Below are positions 1 through 8,000 of a stretch of DNA of 26,748 bases, piece by piece (the stretch's first letter is position 1; the number at the start of each line of letters is the position of its first letter). The stretch is from a virus: positions 1 through 26,748 of the IMG/VR virus record IMGVR_UViG_3300017962_000090, one strand, 5' to 3'. The notes beneath the pieces were generated by a model. That model had not been told where the DNA came from and did no database searches. It was given only the letters and a program-made list of their open reading frames with translations. The translations under genes were made by a program, and so were the position numbers.

Positions 1-1410
1 TGCTTTGTGTACAACTTGCTTAGTTTTAGTATCAAATACTTTCCATTCTCCGTTAGCTGATTGTACAGCCTTAAATCGCATAGGCGTTTCGCTGATTATA
101 CCATCGTTATCTGCGTTATAACCGTTGTATTCTTGGAATTTTTGATTTATAGCCTCGATAAATTGTTTCGCCGGGTTGATTAAACTTTCTCCATAATCTT
201 TTTCCACAGCAGTTAAGACAGCAGTTTCTCCCTTAGGAAACTGGCCTGTTTCTCTATCATACATGCTTAGAATAAATTCTGTAACTGGTACTTTTTGTTT
301 AGGTTGTAAATCATCTTCTGACAACGCACTATCTACTATGTTTTCTGCCCATTCTTCAAATTCATTAAACGTATCTTCTTCTTTTTCAGCTTCCTCTACT
401 TCTTCATCATTTACTTCGTCAACAATATTATCAGGAGTAATTTTTTCAGCTTGTTTTTCACTTATAAGTTTGTATATGTAAGGAAATACATCTTGTAATT
501 CTTCATTAAATTGTTTTACAGTTAATTGATCTATCCAATTAGCTGCTATTTCTGTTGGTACTTCTTGTAATTCTTCAGCAATAAAGCCTTCTAAAATTTC
601 TTTGTATCTATTTTGTTTTTGAAGATTTTCAAGTGTTTTTTTAACGGTTAATATTCTATTATTAACTATAGAAGTGTATGCTGCAAGGCCTTCGGCTACT
701 ACATTTGATCTACTTACATATGTTTTATACTTTTTAAGCTTGGTTAATTCTTCGCTTAAACTAATTATGTGTTTACCAAACTCATCATGAATAGAGCCTC
801 CTTCTGAGATATGCATAGCCATTGCTCTAGCACCATTTATATGTTTAAAAGGATATTTAAACCTTTCTCCGTCATTGTTTTCTATAAAAATATTTTCTAT
901 GAATTGTGTACGTCCAGCTGCTAATTCCTGATTAATTGGTTTTGCATGTCTAATGTTAATTCTTGCAGATCCAATATCTTGATAACTATTTTTAGTTGTC
1001 CCGTACATTCTTGATTCCGTCATGTTTACATCCTTAGATCTGTTTGCTAAAAAATTATAATCTCTTTTATCTAAATTTGATTTGGTAATATTTCTAACGT
1101 CAAAGTCAAGTAGTCGTTTTTTAGCAAATACACGTAACTCTTTTAAAAAATTGTACCATTGTTTTTTTGAAGATGCATCTGCTTCTCCGAGAAAACTTTC
1201 AGAATACATTATACTTAATTCAGTTTCAGAGAGAGAAATGCTTATGTTACCTAAAGCTTTTCCATTATCGATATATTCAAAGTCAAAGAATTTTGCTTCT
1301 TTTGGCTCACTTGTAACAATACCCTCTTCGTTGCCTAATGTTACTGAAGGAAATTTACTTCTAATTTTATTGAATAAGTCTTCGCTTACATTATAATTTT
1401 TTACTTCCAT
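1..1410 (-). CDS. Conserved virion-region protein, partial (C-terminus beyond left edge)
   Basis: The reverse strand is open for 470 codons from the ATG at 1408-1410 to the window edge, so the protein is incomplete at its C-terminus. It begins MEVKNYNVSEDLF. Residues 1-250 look globular and mixed alpha/beta. About residues 250-320 are helical and lysine/glutamate rich. An acidic linker (DEVNDEEVEEAEKEED, about residues 345-360) leads into a second conserved segment (FEEWAENIVDSAL, then VPVTEFILSMYDRETGQFPKGE). I associate that second segment with large unassigned proteins next to the large terminase in marine T4-like phages, but cannot name a T4 counterpart. The gene starts 11 bases after gp17. 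A late-promoter-like box lies 5 nt upstream of the ATG and there is no Shine-Dalgarno sequence. Several (I/L)-x-E sites fit the degenerate prohead-protease pattern but are not diagnostic. Function unknown; probably a structural or packaging-associated protein. Confidence 0.8.
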   Translation of the reverse strand, partial: MEVKNYNVSEDLFNKIRSKFPSVTLGNEEGIVTSEPKEAKFFDFEYIDNGKALGNISISLSETELSIMYSESFLGEADASSKKQWYNFLKELRVFAKKRLLDFDVRNITKSNLDKRDYNFLANRSKDVNMTESRMYGTTKNSYQDIGSARINIRHAKPINQELAAGRTQFIENIFIENNDGERFKYPFKHINGARAMAMHISEGGSIHDEFGKHIISLSEELTKLKKYKTYVSRSNVVAEGLAAYTSIVNNRILTVKKTLENLQKQNRYKEILEGFIAEELQEVPTEIAANWIDQLTVKQFNEELQDVFPYIYKLISEKQAEKITPDNIVDEVNDEEVEEAEKEEDTFNEFEEWAENIVDSALSEDDLQPKQKVPVTEFILSMYDRETGQFPKGETAVLTAVEKDYGESLINPAKQFIEAINQKFQEYNGYNADNDGIISETPMRFKAVQSANGEWKVFDTKTKQVVHKA

Positions 1411-1415
1411 AAATT

Positions 1416-1423
1416 TATTTATC
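1416..1423 (-). promoter_or_regulatory. Late-promoter-like box GATAAATA before the 470-aa gene
   Basis: GATAAATA differs by one base from the T4 late -10 consensus TATAAATA. It overlaps the TGA stop of gp17 and ends 5 nt before the ATG at 1410. In T4-type geometry transcription would start on or next to that ATG, giving a leaderless message. The 8-mer is AT-rich, so a chance match is possible. Its position in one of the few non-coding gaps, and the same 5-nt spacing at 18333-18340, raise its credibility. Confidence 0.45.
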
Positions 1424-2999
1424 AATAATAACCACTTACTAGTATAGGCATTGGTGCTACATAATCTTCTTGTTCTTCCATGCTTTTAAAAGTATTATAT
1501 ATCCGAGGATCCCAATCTTTTAACACAGTTATGATTCTAATACATAATAATAAAGCACTGATCAAATCGTCGCTTTCTCCTAACTTTGCTTTGTAAGATG
1601 TTCCGGTTGCTACATAATTTTTTAGTTCGCTTATGAGAGCACTACTAGATATTTGAAAATTTTTATTTTCTATTAACGTTTTCAGTTTACTACAAGTAGA
1701 AATTTTAGATCCATGAGTAGTATTAAATCCTTTTCTAAACTTCCTTACATGACCTTTCCTTATAGGTTCACTTACAAAAAGTCCTTTTATATTTTCTTCT
1801 CCATAATCATTGATAACAATCAAAGCTGCTTCTCCTATGGAGTTATTTTCTATACTCCAATACAAATTCCCAACATTTACTTTTTGCGCTATAAAATCAC
1901 ATATATCTTTTAAAATTCTTATTTGGCCTGGAATTCCAGTTGTATTATGCCTCCATTCGCCTACCTGTTTATAAGTAGGTAATTCAATTATTTGAATAGC
2001 TGCATAATCTCCCCCTGTTCCCATGCTTGGGTCTAAGCCTACTACATAGGTTGCATCAGGATTTAATTGGCTGTACCATCTAGTCTGACCCATATTCATA
2101 ATAATTTTAGAACCTTCCATTGAAGCTAAAGTAATACTGTTTATTAATGTTTCGTCATAAACTAAAAATTCACAACCATATTCTCTGCGGAATCGTTCCT
2201 CTCCAATTCGGCCCATTTCTGCATCACGCCATTCTTCATCGCGATCAGGATGTTCATTCCATCTTACAGTAAAGCTATGGAATCCATTTATGCCTAGTTC
2301 AGTTTCATTTCCATGTTCGTCAAATTTTTGTTCAGCTTGTTTCCAAATTGTTGCAAATGTATCTTCATCTGAATTAGGAGTACTAGTTATAATTGCCCTA
2401 CCACCTGTTGCTAGTGTAGGTGATATTGAAGTCCAAAATTCTTCTGCAATATTTGGAGCAACAAAAGCAAACTCGTCACAATATAATAAAGATATACTCA
2501 TACCTCTACCAGTATTATCTGTTGTAGTTGCACTTACAATACGAGAGCCATTTTCAAACTCTATGCTACCTTTGTTATAGCTGGTGACACCAGCACGTAT
2601 GTAATCTGGACAACACTCATATACATATCTTACCCGTTGCATAATTTCTTGTGCTCCTGTATACTTATGAGCAGCAATTAATATAGTTTGATCAGGATTA
2701 AACATTGCAAACCATGTTAAATAGATAGCTGCACAAGTAGTTTTTCCTGTTTGTCGTGGGAGCATGTTTACATTAAATCTATGATTATGGTAAGTATTAA
2801 ATAATCTTACTTGATAATCGTAAGGATCAAACTGTAGTTTACCTTTTACTGGATGTTGAATATATGCAAAATTTTTGGCGAAGTATAAATATCCATCTTG
2901 AGGATCCATGCACTTTGCAAGATCCTCAATCTGTTCATTTGTATAAGTCTCTGTTTGATTGGCTTTTTTAGTTATTACGCCATCTAAAGATTTACTCAT
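1422..2999 (-). CDS. gp17: Terminase large subunit (packaging ATPase/nuclease), T4 gp17 family
   Basis: This is the motor of headful DNA packaging; it docks on the portal, hydrolyses ATP and cuts the concatemer. The 525-aa protein has the full two-domain plan. The adenine-binding Q motif is DYQ (61-63). Walker A is RQTGKTT (82-88) and Walker B is LLYCDEF (171-177), with D175 and catalytic E176. The coupling motif is TSTPN (206-210). The RNase-H-fold nuclease follows, with acidic residues D323 (GLDPS), E384 (IENNS) and D477/D478 (ESDDLISAL). The length is a little below T4 gp17 (about 610 aa). The start MSKSLDG lies 24 bases after the 682-aa gene. No clear Shine-Dalgarno sequence or promoter precedes it, so it probably depends on read-through, or translation starts at an internal site. 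Its small-subunit partner (10743-11228) is over 7 kb upstream in the same block, whereas the two genes are adjacent in T4. Confidence 0.97.
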   Translation of the reverse strand: MSKSLDGVITKKANQTETYTNEQIEDLAKCMDPQDGYLYFAKNFAYIQHPVKGKLQFDPYDYQVRLFNTYHNHRFNVNMLPRQTGKTTCAAIYLTWFAMFNPDQTILIAAHKYTGAQEIMQRVRYVYECCPDYIRAGVTSYNKGSIEFENGSRIVSATTTDNTGRGMSISLLYCDEFAFVAPNIAEEFWTSISPTLATGGRAIITSTPNSDEDTFATIWKQAEQKFDEHGNETELGINGFHSFTVRWNEHPDRDEEWRDAEMGRIGEERFRREYGCEFLVYDETLINSITLASMEGSKIIMNMGQTRWYSQLNPDATYVVGLDPSMGTGGDYAAIQIIELPTYKQVGEWRHNTTGIPGQIRILKDICDFIAQKVNVGNLYWSIENNSIGEAALIVINDYGEENIKGLFVSEPIRKGHVRKFRKGFNTTHGSKISTCSKLKTLIENKNFQISSSALISELKNYVATGTSYKAKLGESDDLISALLLCIRIITVLKDWDPRIYNTFKSMEEQEDYVAPMPILVSGYY

Positions 3000-3023
3000 G
3001 GTAAGTATTGCGAGTTATTTTTA

Positions 3024-5072
3024 CTATTTTTTTAACCCAATGTGTCGCATCAAATCAGTGTAAAGTTTCCTTGAATGGGGGCCACTATTTGGGGTGATGT
3101 TATAAAAACCACCTCCTAAACCTTGTCTAGCACTATTAAAATATGCATTCCCATTCCACATAAAATAGCTCCCCGGCTTTCCTGTTTTAGGATCTTTCAC
3201 TCTTGGTTGTTTTACAATGTCGTCTACAGCTCGCATCCATTGTTTCATTCTTTCCGGAGTGAATGCATTACCAGTAAATTCTTGTGTTTGGCCCCCCATA
3301 TCTCTTCGTGGCCACCATTTTGGCATTTGCCCTTGCTCCCAGGCTGCCTGATCTTGTGGATCTATTTGAACAGGTTCTGCAGGTTTAACATACTGCGATG
3401 GTTCGTTTGGCATAGGTTGTTGCATTTTATTTTGTATTCCGCCTTGTGCTTGTCCACCTTGTGCTTGTCCACCTTGTGCTTGTCCACCTTGTGCTTGTTG
3501 TCCGTTTAACTCTATCCATCTTTTACTAAATTTCTTAAACCACTGCTTTTTAAAGGACGCTTGCCCTTGCGGAAACAAATCTTCCCAATGTTTTTTAACG
3601 TTTGGTTGATTTAAGAATGCATCATAATCTTGCTCTAACTGCTTTTCCTGTGCTAACGTTATACCAGGATATTTTTTTGAAGGAGAATCCGGCCCTGGAC
3701 CAAATACTTTTTTTGCTACCTGGCCAACTCTGTCATCTACCTTTTTTACTAAATTTGATCCTGCGTCTTGAGCTTGTTGAGCTACATTCCTTCCAAAATT
3801 TTGAGCTTGTTGAGATACATTCCTTCCAACGTTTTGCACTGCGTTCGATGCATCATTGTATTTGTTCTGCAGCCAAGACTGAAAACCTTCCTCTTCTAGC
3901 TGTTTGAATTCGTTCCTAACTTGTGTAGAAATTGATTCGCCTTGCTGCTGTTTTCTTAAAATTTCCTTGCCCAGTATCCTATCTGCAGCAAGCCTATTAC
4001 GCTGTTGTCTTTGCAATTGCGCCAATGAGGGTCTTTGCTTGGTTAATTTGGAGATCCTGGCTACATCTTTACTAACATATTTTGCAATTTCTGGGTTTAC
4101 TAATTCTCCTGTCTTAGGATCTTCCTCCCAATATCGGTCTAATGATGCCATTATATCCCCTAATCTTTCTTGTTCTTCAGGGCTATAATTGTCTTGAGAT
4201 TGCGTTTTTCCATCAGGACCGGTAGTCGTTGTTTGGGTTCTGCTAACTCTATTAGGATTTTTTACATCTTGTTGCTGTCCGACACCTTGTTGTTTTTTCT
4301 TTTCAGCATCTTGTAGGGCCTGGTTATAAATATAATTGGCTGTCTGATTCCAATCTTGCATTCCATTTTCGCCTAGTTTCAATGCTTGTTTCATCATTTG
4401 CCCAAGTATGCCTTGAGGCTTTCTTATATGCTTTTCTGTAAACTCACCTGTTGATACCAATGCCCGTACAAATGCATCAGTATTTTTATCATACCAATCT
4501 ATCATTTTGGCTAAGGTTGCATCATCACCACCTACAGAATTCCTCATGTAGTCGTACACCTTCATTGAATTATATCCTGGCATGAATCTATCTATTTTTG
4601 CAATCCTAGATTTCATAGCATCGCCCATTACGTCATCTAATGAAAAGTCGTCATCTGCTTCAGTAAGTTTATTATATGTTTCTTCTAGTTTATCTTTTAA
4701 ATTTTTCCTATAATTTTCAAACGTAATTGCGGGATCCTTCGCTCTTAAAGCTGCATGAATTTTAGACCTATTAATACCCCCAGATAGATCTTTTATCATA
4801 TAGTCACTATCTTGATATTCTTCGTCAGGACTGTTATCCCAATCTTCGTCTACTTCTTCTACTGTTTCTCCACATGGTGTATCAGCACCGTGAGCTGCTG
4901 CACAAGCCGGACACATATGTGGTTCTGCGTCCATACCTTCCGGAGGCCCGCTGGAAATTGCCATAATTTTTGGACTTTCCATTCCGGCATTTTTTAGAAT
5001 TGACCATAATTCGTTGACCTCACTGCCTGTGTTGCCTGATAACGATATATTCATACTAGCTTCTTTTAACAT
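3024..5072 (-). CDS. Low-complexity structural or scaffold-like protein with Zn-type cluster, 11-mer repeats and GGQAQ repeats
   Basis: The 682-aa protein resembles none of the named T4 proteins. Near the N-terminus (52-67) is H-x-C-x2-C-x3-H-x5-C, a possible zinc site. It is followed by an acidic stretch and the phrase YMIKDLSGGINRSK (91-104), which I associate with proteins next to gp17 in marine T4-like phages. Residues 255-300 are Q/T-rich and disordered. Residues 415-458 are four 11-residue amphipathic repeats. Residues 525-545 are a (GGQAQ)n tract. The C-terminus (630-682) is compact and aromatic/glycine rich (SYFMWNGNAYFNSARQG, FYNITPNSGPHSRKLY). GGAG at 5081-5084 sits 8 nt before the chosen ATG, making a 17-base overlap with the gene upstream. 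The alternative start is M7 (MNISLSG), one base after the upstream stop. Either way translation is probably coupled. Virion or packaging-associated role inferred from context only. Confidence 0.82.
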   Translation of the reverse strand: MLKEASMNISLSGNTGSEVNELWSILKNAGMESPKIMAISSGPPEGMDAEPHMCPACAAAHGADTPCGETVEEVDEDWDNSPDEEYQDSDYMIKDLSGGINRSKIHAALRAKDPAITFENYRKNLKDKLEETYNKLTEADDDFSLDDVMGDAMKSRIAKIDRFMPGYNSMKVYDYMRNSVGGDDATLAKMIDWYDKNTDAFVRALVSTGEFTEKHIRKPQGILGQMMKQALKLGENGMQDWNQTANYIYNQALQDAEKKKQQGVGQQQDVKNPNRVSRTQTTTTGPDGKTQSQDNYSPEEQERLGDIMASLDRYWEEDPKTGELVNPEIAKYVSKDVARISKLTKQRPSLAQLQRQQRNRLAADRILGKEILRKQQQGESISTQVRNEFKQLEEEGFQSWLQNKYNDASNAVQNVGRNVSQQAQNFGRNVAQQAQDAGSNLVKKVDDRVGQVAKKVFGPGPDSPSKKYPGITLAQEKQLEQDYDAFLNQPNVKKHWEDLFPQGQASFKKQWFKKFSKRWIELNGQQAQGGQAQGGQAQGGQAQGGIQNKMQQPMPNEPSQYVKPAEPVQIDPQDQAAWEQGQMPKWWPRRDMGGQTQEFTGNAFTPERMKQWMRAVDDIVKQPRVKDPKTGKPGSYFMWNGNAYFNSARQGLGGGFYNITPNSGPHSRKLYTDLMRHIGLKK
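3441..3500 (-). repeat. Four tandem 15-bp units encoding GGQAQ repeats
   Basis: The + strand unit ACCTTGTGCTTGTCC occurs at 3441-3455 (first base G), 3456-3470, 3471-3485 and 3486-3500 (last two bases differ). It stays in frame within the 682-aa gene and encodes repeated Gly-Gly-Gln-Ala-Gln. The near identity at DNA level suggests recent slippage, so copy number is likely to vary between relatives. Confidence 0.9.
3699..3830 (-). repeat. Four 11-residue amphipathic repeats (33-bp periodicity)
   Basis: The segment encodes residues 415-458 of the 682-aa protein in four units: VGRNVSQQAQN, FGRNVAQQAQD, AGSNLVKKVDD, RVGQVAKKVFG. The first two are also nearly identical as DNA: 27 bases at 3768-3794 and 3801-3827 differ at one position, offset by exactly 33 bp. 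An 11-residue period is typical of long amphipathic or LEA-like helices. Confidence 0.8.
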
Positions 5073-8000
5073 TTTTTAAACTCCGTAATTTTACTCGTGC
5101 TTCGAATATTTTTTGTTTAAGTAATATTTTTTTATTACCTTCATTTATAGGGGTAGAATATTTATTAATAAATTTTTGAGCATATCTATAGACACCAACA
5201 TTTTTTGCTGCTCTAGCTTCTGCGGCGGTTTGTTTTAAATAAACTTTACCTGTTTCATCGTCAACTGTGCTAGGTCCTCCATTATACATCATTGCAGCTA
5301 ATACAAGTTCAGGTGCAATACCTCCAGTTTTCAGAGTTGTAAAATATTCTCCATCTTTATCATAAATTTCAATTTTGTTAGTTAACTTCCATTTAAATTT
5401 TTTGGACCAATTTTTTACTGCTTTCAACATTCTATCATAATACCATGCACCAACTTCAGTTGATAAGGCATGATCAGTTCTAAAATCATTCCAACTTATA
5501 TCATTATTTATCAACTGTTTGTAATCAGCAAATGCTCCACCTTTCCATACTTGCAGTCCTCCTACTGATTTTGCTGCACCTGCATCATAATCGCCCTGTA
5601 AAAATTGCCCTTGACTGCTTTCTATTTTATATAAAGTTTGTAATGCGTTTACTGGAATATTGTATTTTGTTGCTAGAAGATCTATATAAGCTATTCCATT
5701 CTTTTTGTCAAATTTAGATGGATCCTTTGGATCCATTAAATTATTTTGTATTCCTGCAATTTGTGCTTTAAAGCTTGGAGCAGATTTTTCCGTTGCATAT
5801 GGTGCTAAAGCCATTAATCTAGCTTGTAATTGTTTACTTTCTCTATCGAATCTAATTTGTACAATATCAGAAACATCTTTGTCTCTGTGTTCTTCAACAA
5901 ATTTTGCAACCATATCTAGAAGTGCATTTTTAGTTTCTTTATACAGTTCTACACCTTTTTCCCATGGTATTTTTACTTGTAATAAACTAGCAGTTGCATC
6001 TTTTACTTGAGACAATATTTCATTTACCCTTTGGTCAATTATTTGAATTATATCTTCATTATTACCTGATTCGACAGCTGCGTTTAGTTTATCAATTGTT
6101 TTACCTGAGATTGTAATTGTACTTGGTCTACCTTCATCATCTTCTTTTTTATTATCTTGTAAATTTATTCGTGTATTGTAGTATTTTTTATACGCCTCTA
6201 ATCTTGATTCTGGTATGTATTTGTCATTCCATTTTTTAAGCTTTGCAATAGCATCTTTAACTTTGGGGATTTCTTCTTTCATAAAATCCTTTTTCCAACC
6301 GCGTCTGTTTGCTCTTGGCATATTTAAAGCACTTTTAAGTTGCGACAGATATGTTTCTGCTTGATCAATTATTGCATCAACATCCTTTTTAGCATATGGA
6401 CCGTGTAAAAGATCTAAAAGATTTAAAGATGTTATAGATTCGCCTGTTGCTATAGTAGGTTGCTCTCCGGAGTATTGTACAATTGGCATAGCAGGATCTT
6501 CATCTAAATTTTCCCATTGCCAACCGCCGCCTAAACTTTCTAATGCAGCTCGTTTTTCTGCTACTGTTTTATTAGGGTCTTCTATTATCCTAGACACATC
6601 ATCTGCATCTCTGTTCCGAAGTTCTAAATCTTCGCCTTTATTCAATTCATCTACCATAAGTGCTGAAGCTATTGCAACTGCACCACCAATTACTGCCCCC
6701 CAAGGTCCTCCTATTAATCCTCCTGCTGCTCCTGCTACCATTCTTGGAGCTAATTTTCCTATAAGTTTTGTTGCTGGAACTTTAAGTTGTTTTGCTAAAA
6801 GTTTTACAAATTCTTCGATTCCTTTTTTTGTTGTAGGTTTTTTAATTGCTTTATCAAATTTTAAGATATCTGCAGGTTTCATTCTCCTTAATTCATTTTT
6901 TACTCCCGAGTCTACACCTCTAGCATTTGATAAAGCTCTATTAAAATCAATTACTTTACTACTACCGGTTGTTGGTTTAACTTTACTTGATCCATGTGAT
7001 TTTTGTATAATATCATCAATAGCATTACTATCTGCTCTATCTAATACTGTCATACTATCTTGAGTAAACCCTGTTAGATCTGAGCCAACTGCTTTTGCAA
7101 CAATGTTAGAATTTATTTTTTGTTTTTCTAGTTTTAGGAGCAACTGTTTTGCTTGTTTTTTTATTTTTTGGGTTTCAATATCGTTTCCAGGTAACTCAAT
7201 TTCTCCGTTAGCTATTTTTCTAAGTTGTTGTATTTTGTTTTCGTCTATTAGTTCTTGAGTTATAATATTTTTTATTTTTGCTTCCTTGGCAAATTTTTCA
7301 GGAACTATAATTTTACCACCTTCAGCTGGTTTATAATCAGAGTTGAGTGCAGCTACCTCTTTAACATTCATACCTAATTTGTTTGCTACAGTTTGTAGAG
7401 TAGTACCTTTGTTAACTTTGAACGCTATTAATGCTTGAGCTGCTGCAAGGGCTGCAAGATAACCTACTTGGCTAGCAGATGCAATTTGAGGGAAATTATC
7501 TTCTTCGACTTTAATTTCTTGTTCGCCAGTAATTGGATCTAATTCTATAGGCGGTAATTCTAATTCTGCTTGAGATAATCCGGGTCTAATACGAGGTCTA
7601 TATTCTAAAGGTTCCTCACTTGTTTCGTCTGCATCAGGTTTAGGTATATTTAGTGGATCATACTGGTGTATTGAAACTGGCAATTCATACTCAGGAACAG
7701 AAGGTAGCTCTGATCGGTTGTAATTAGCTAAAGGATCTGAAGGGAGTATTGGAGTTTGGCTTTCTTCATCATCAGAAGGCGTAGGCGTGTCTAGCAATTC
7801 AGCATTAGGTTGGAAATTTAAATCTTGCATCATGTCTGCGTAATTCATGCCTGGCCTTTCTGCTGCTGCTGGTTCGTCAATTGTTACTTGTGACGGTTCT
7901 TCTTCTGCATCAATCGGTGGTACGTCTAATCGTGATTGACTTAATGTATCTTCAATTGGAGGTCTATCTGGTGTCTCCGGTTTCGGCTTTTCTGCGTTTA

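Noticed and set aside
3441-3500. Short regular repeats that could suggest a CRISPR-like array
   Set aside because: Units are 15 bp, directly adjacent without spacers, and in frame within a protein gene.
1082-4188. Several 90-130-codon plus-strand frames opposite gp17 and the 682-aa gene
   Set aside because: Low-complexity shadows of real genes (for example LCLSTLCLSTL opposite the GGQAQ repeats) with no initiation signals.
2884-4332. Exact T4 late consensus TATAAATA on the plus strand at 2884-2891 and 4325-4332
   Set aside because: Both lie inside leftward genes with no plus-strand gene behind them; in such AT-rich DNA the 8-mer is expected by chance.
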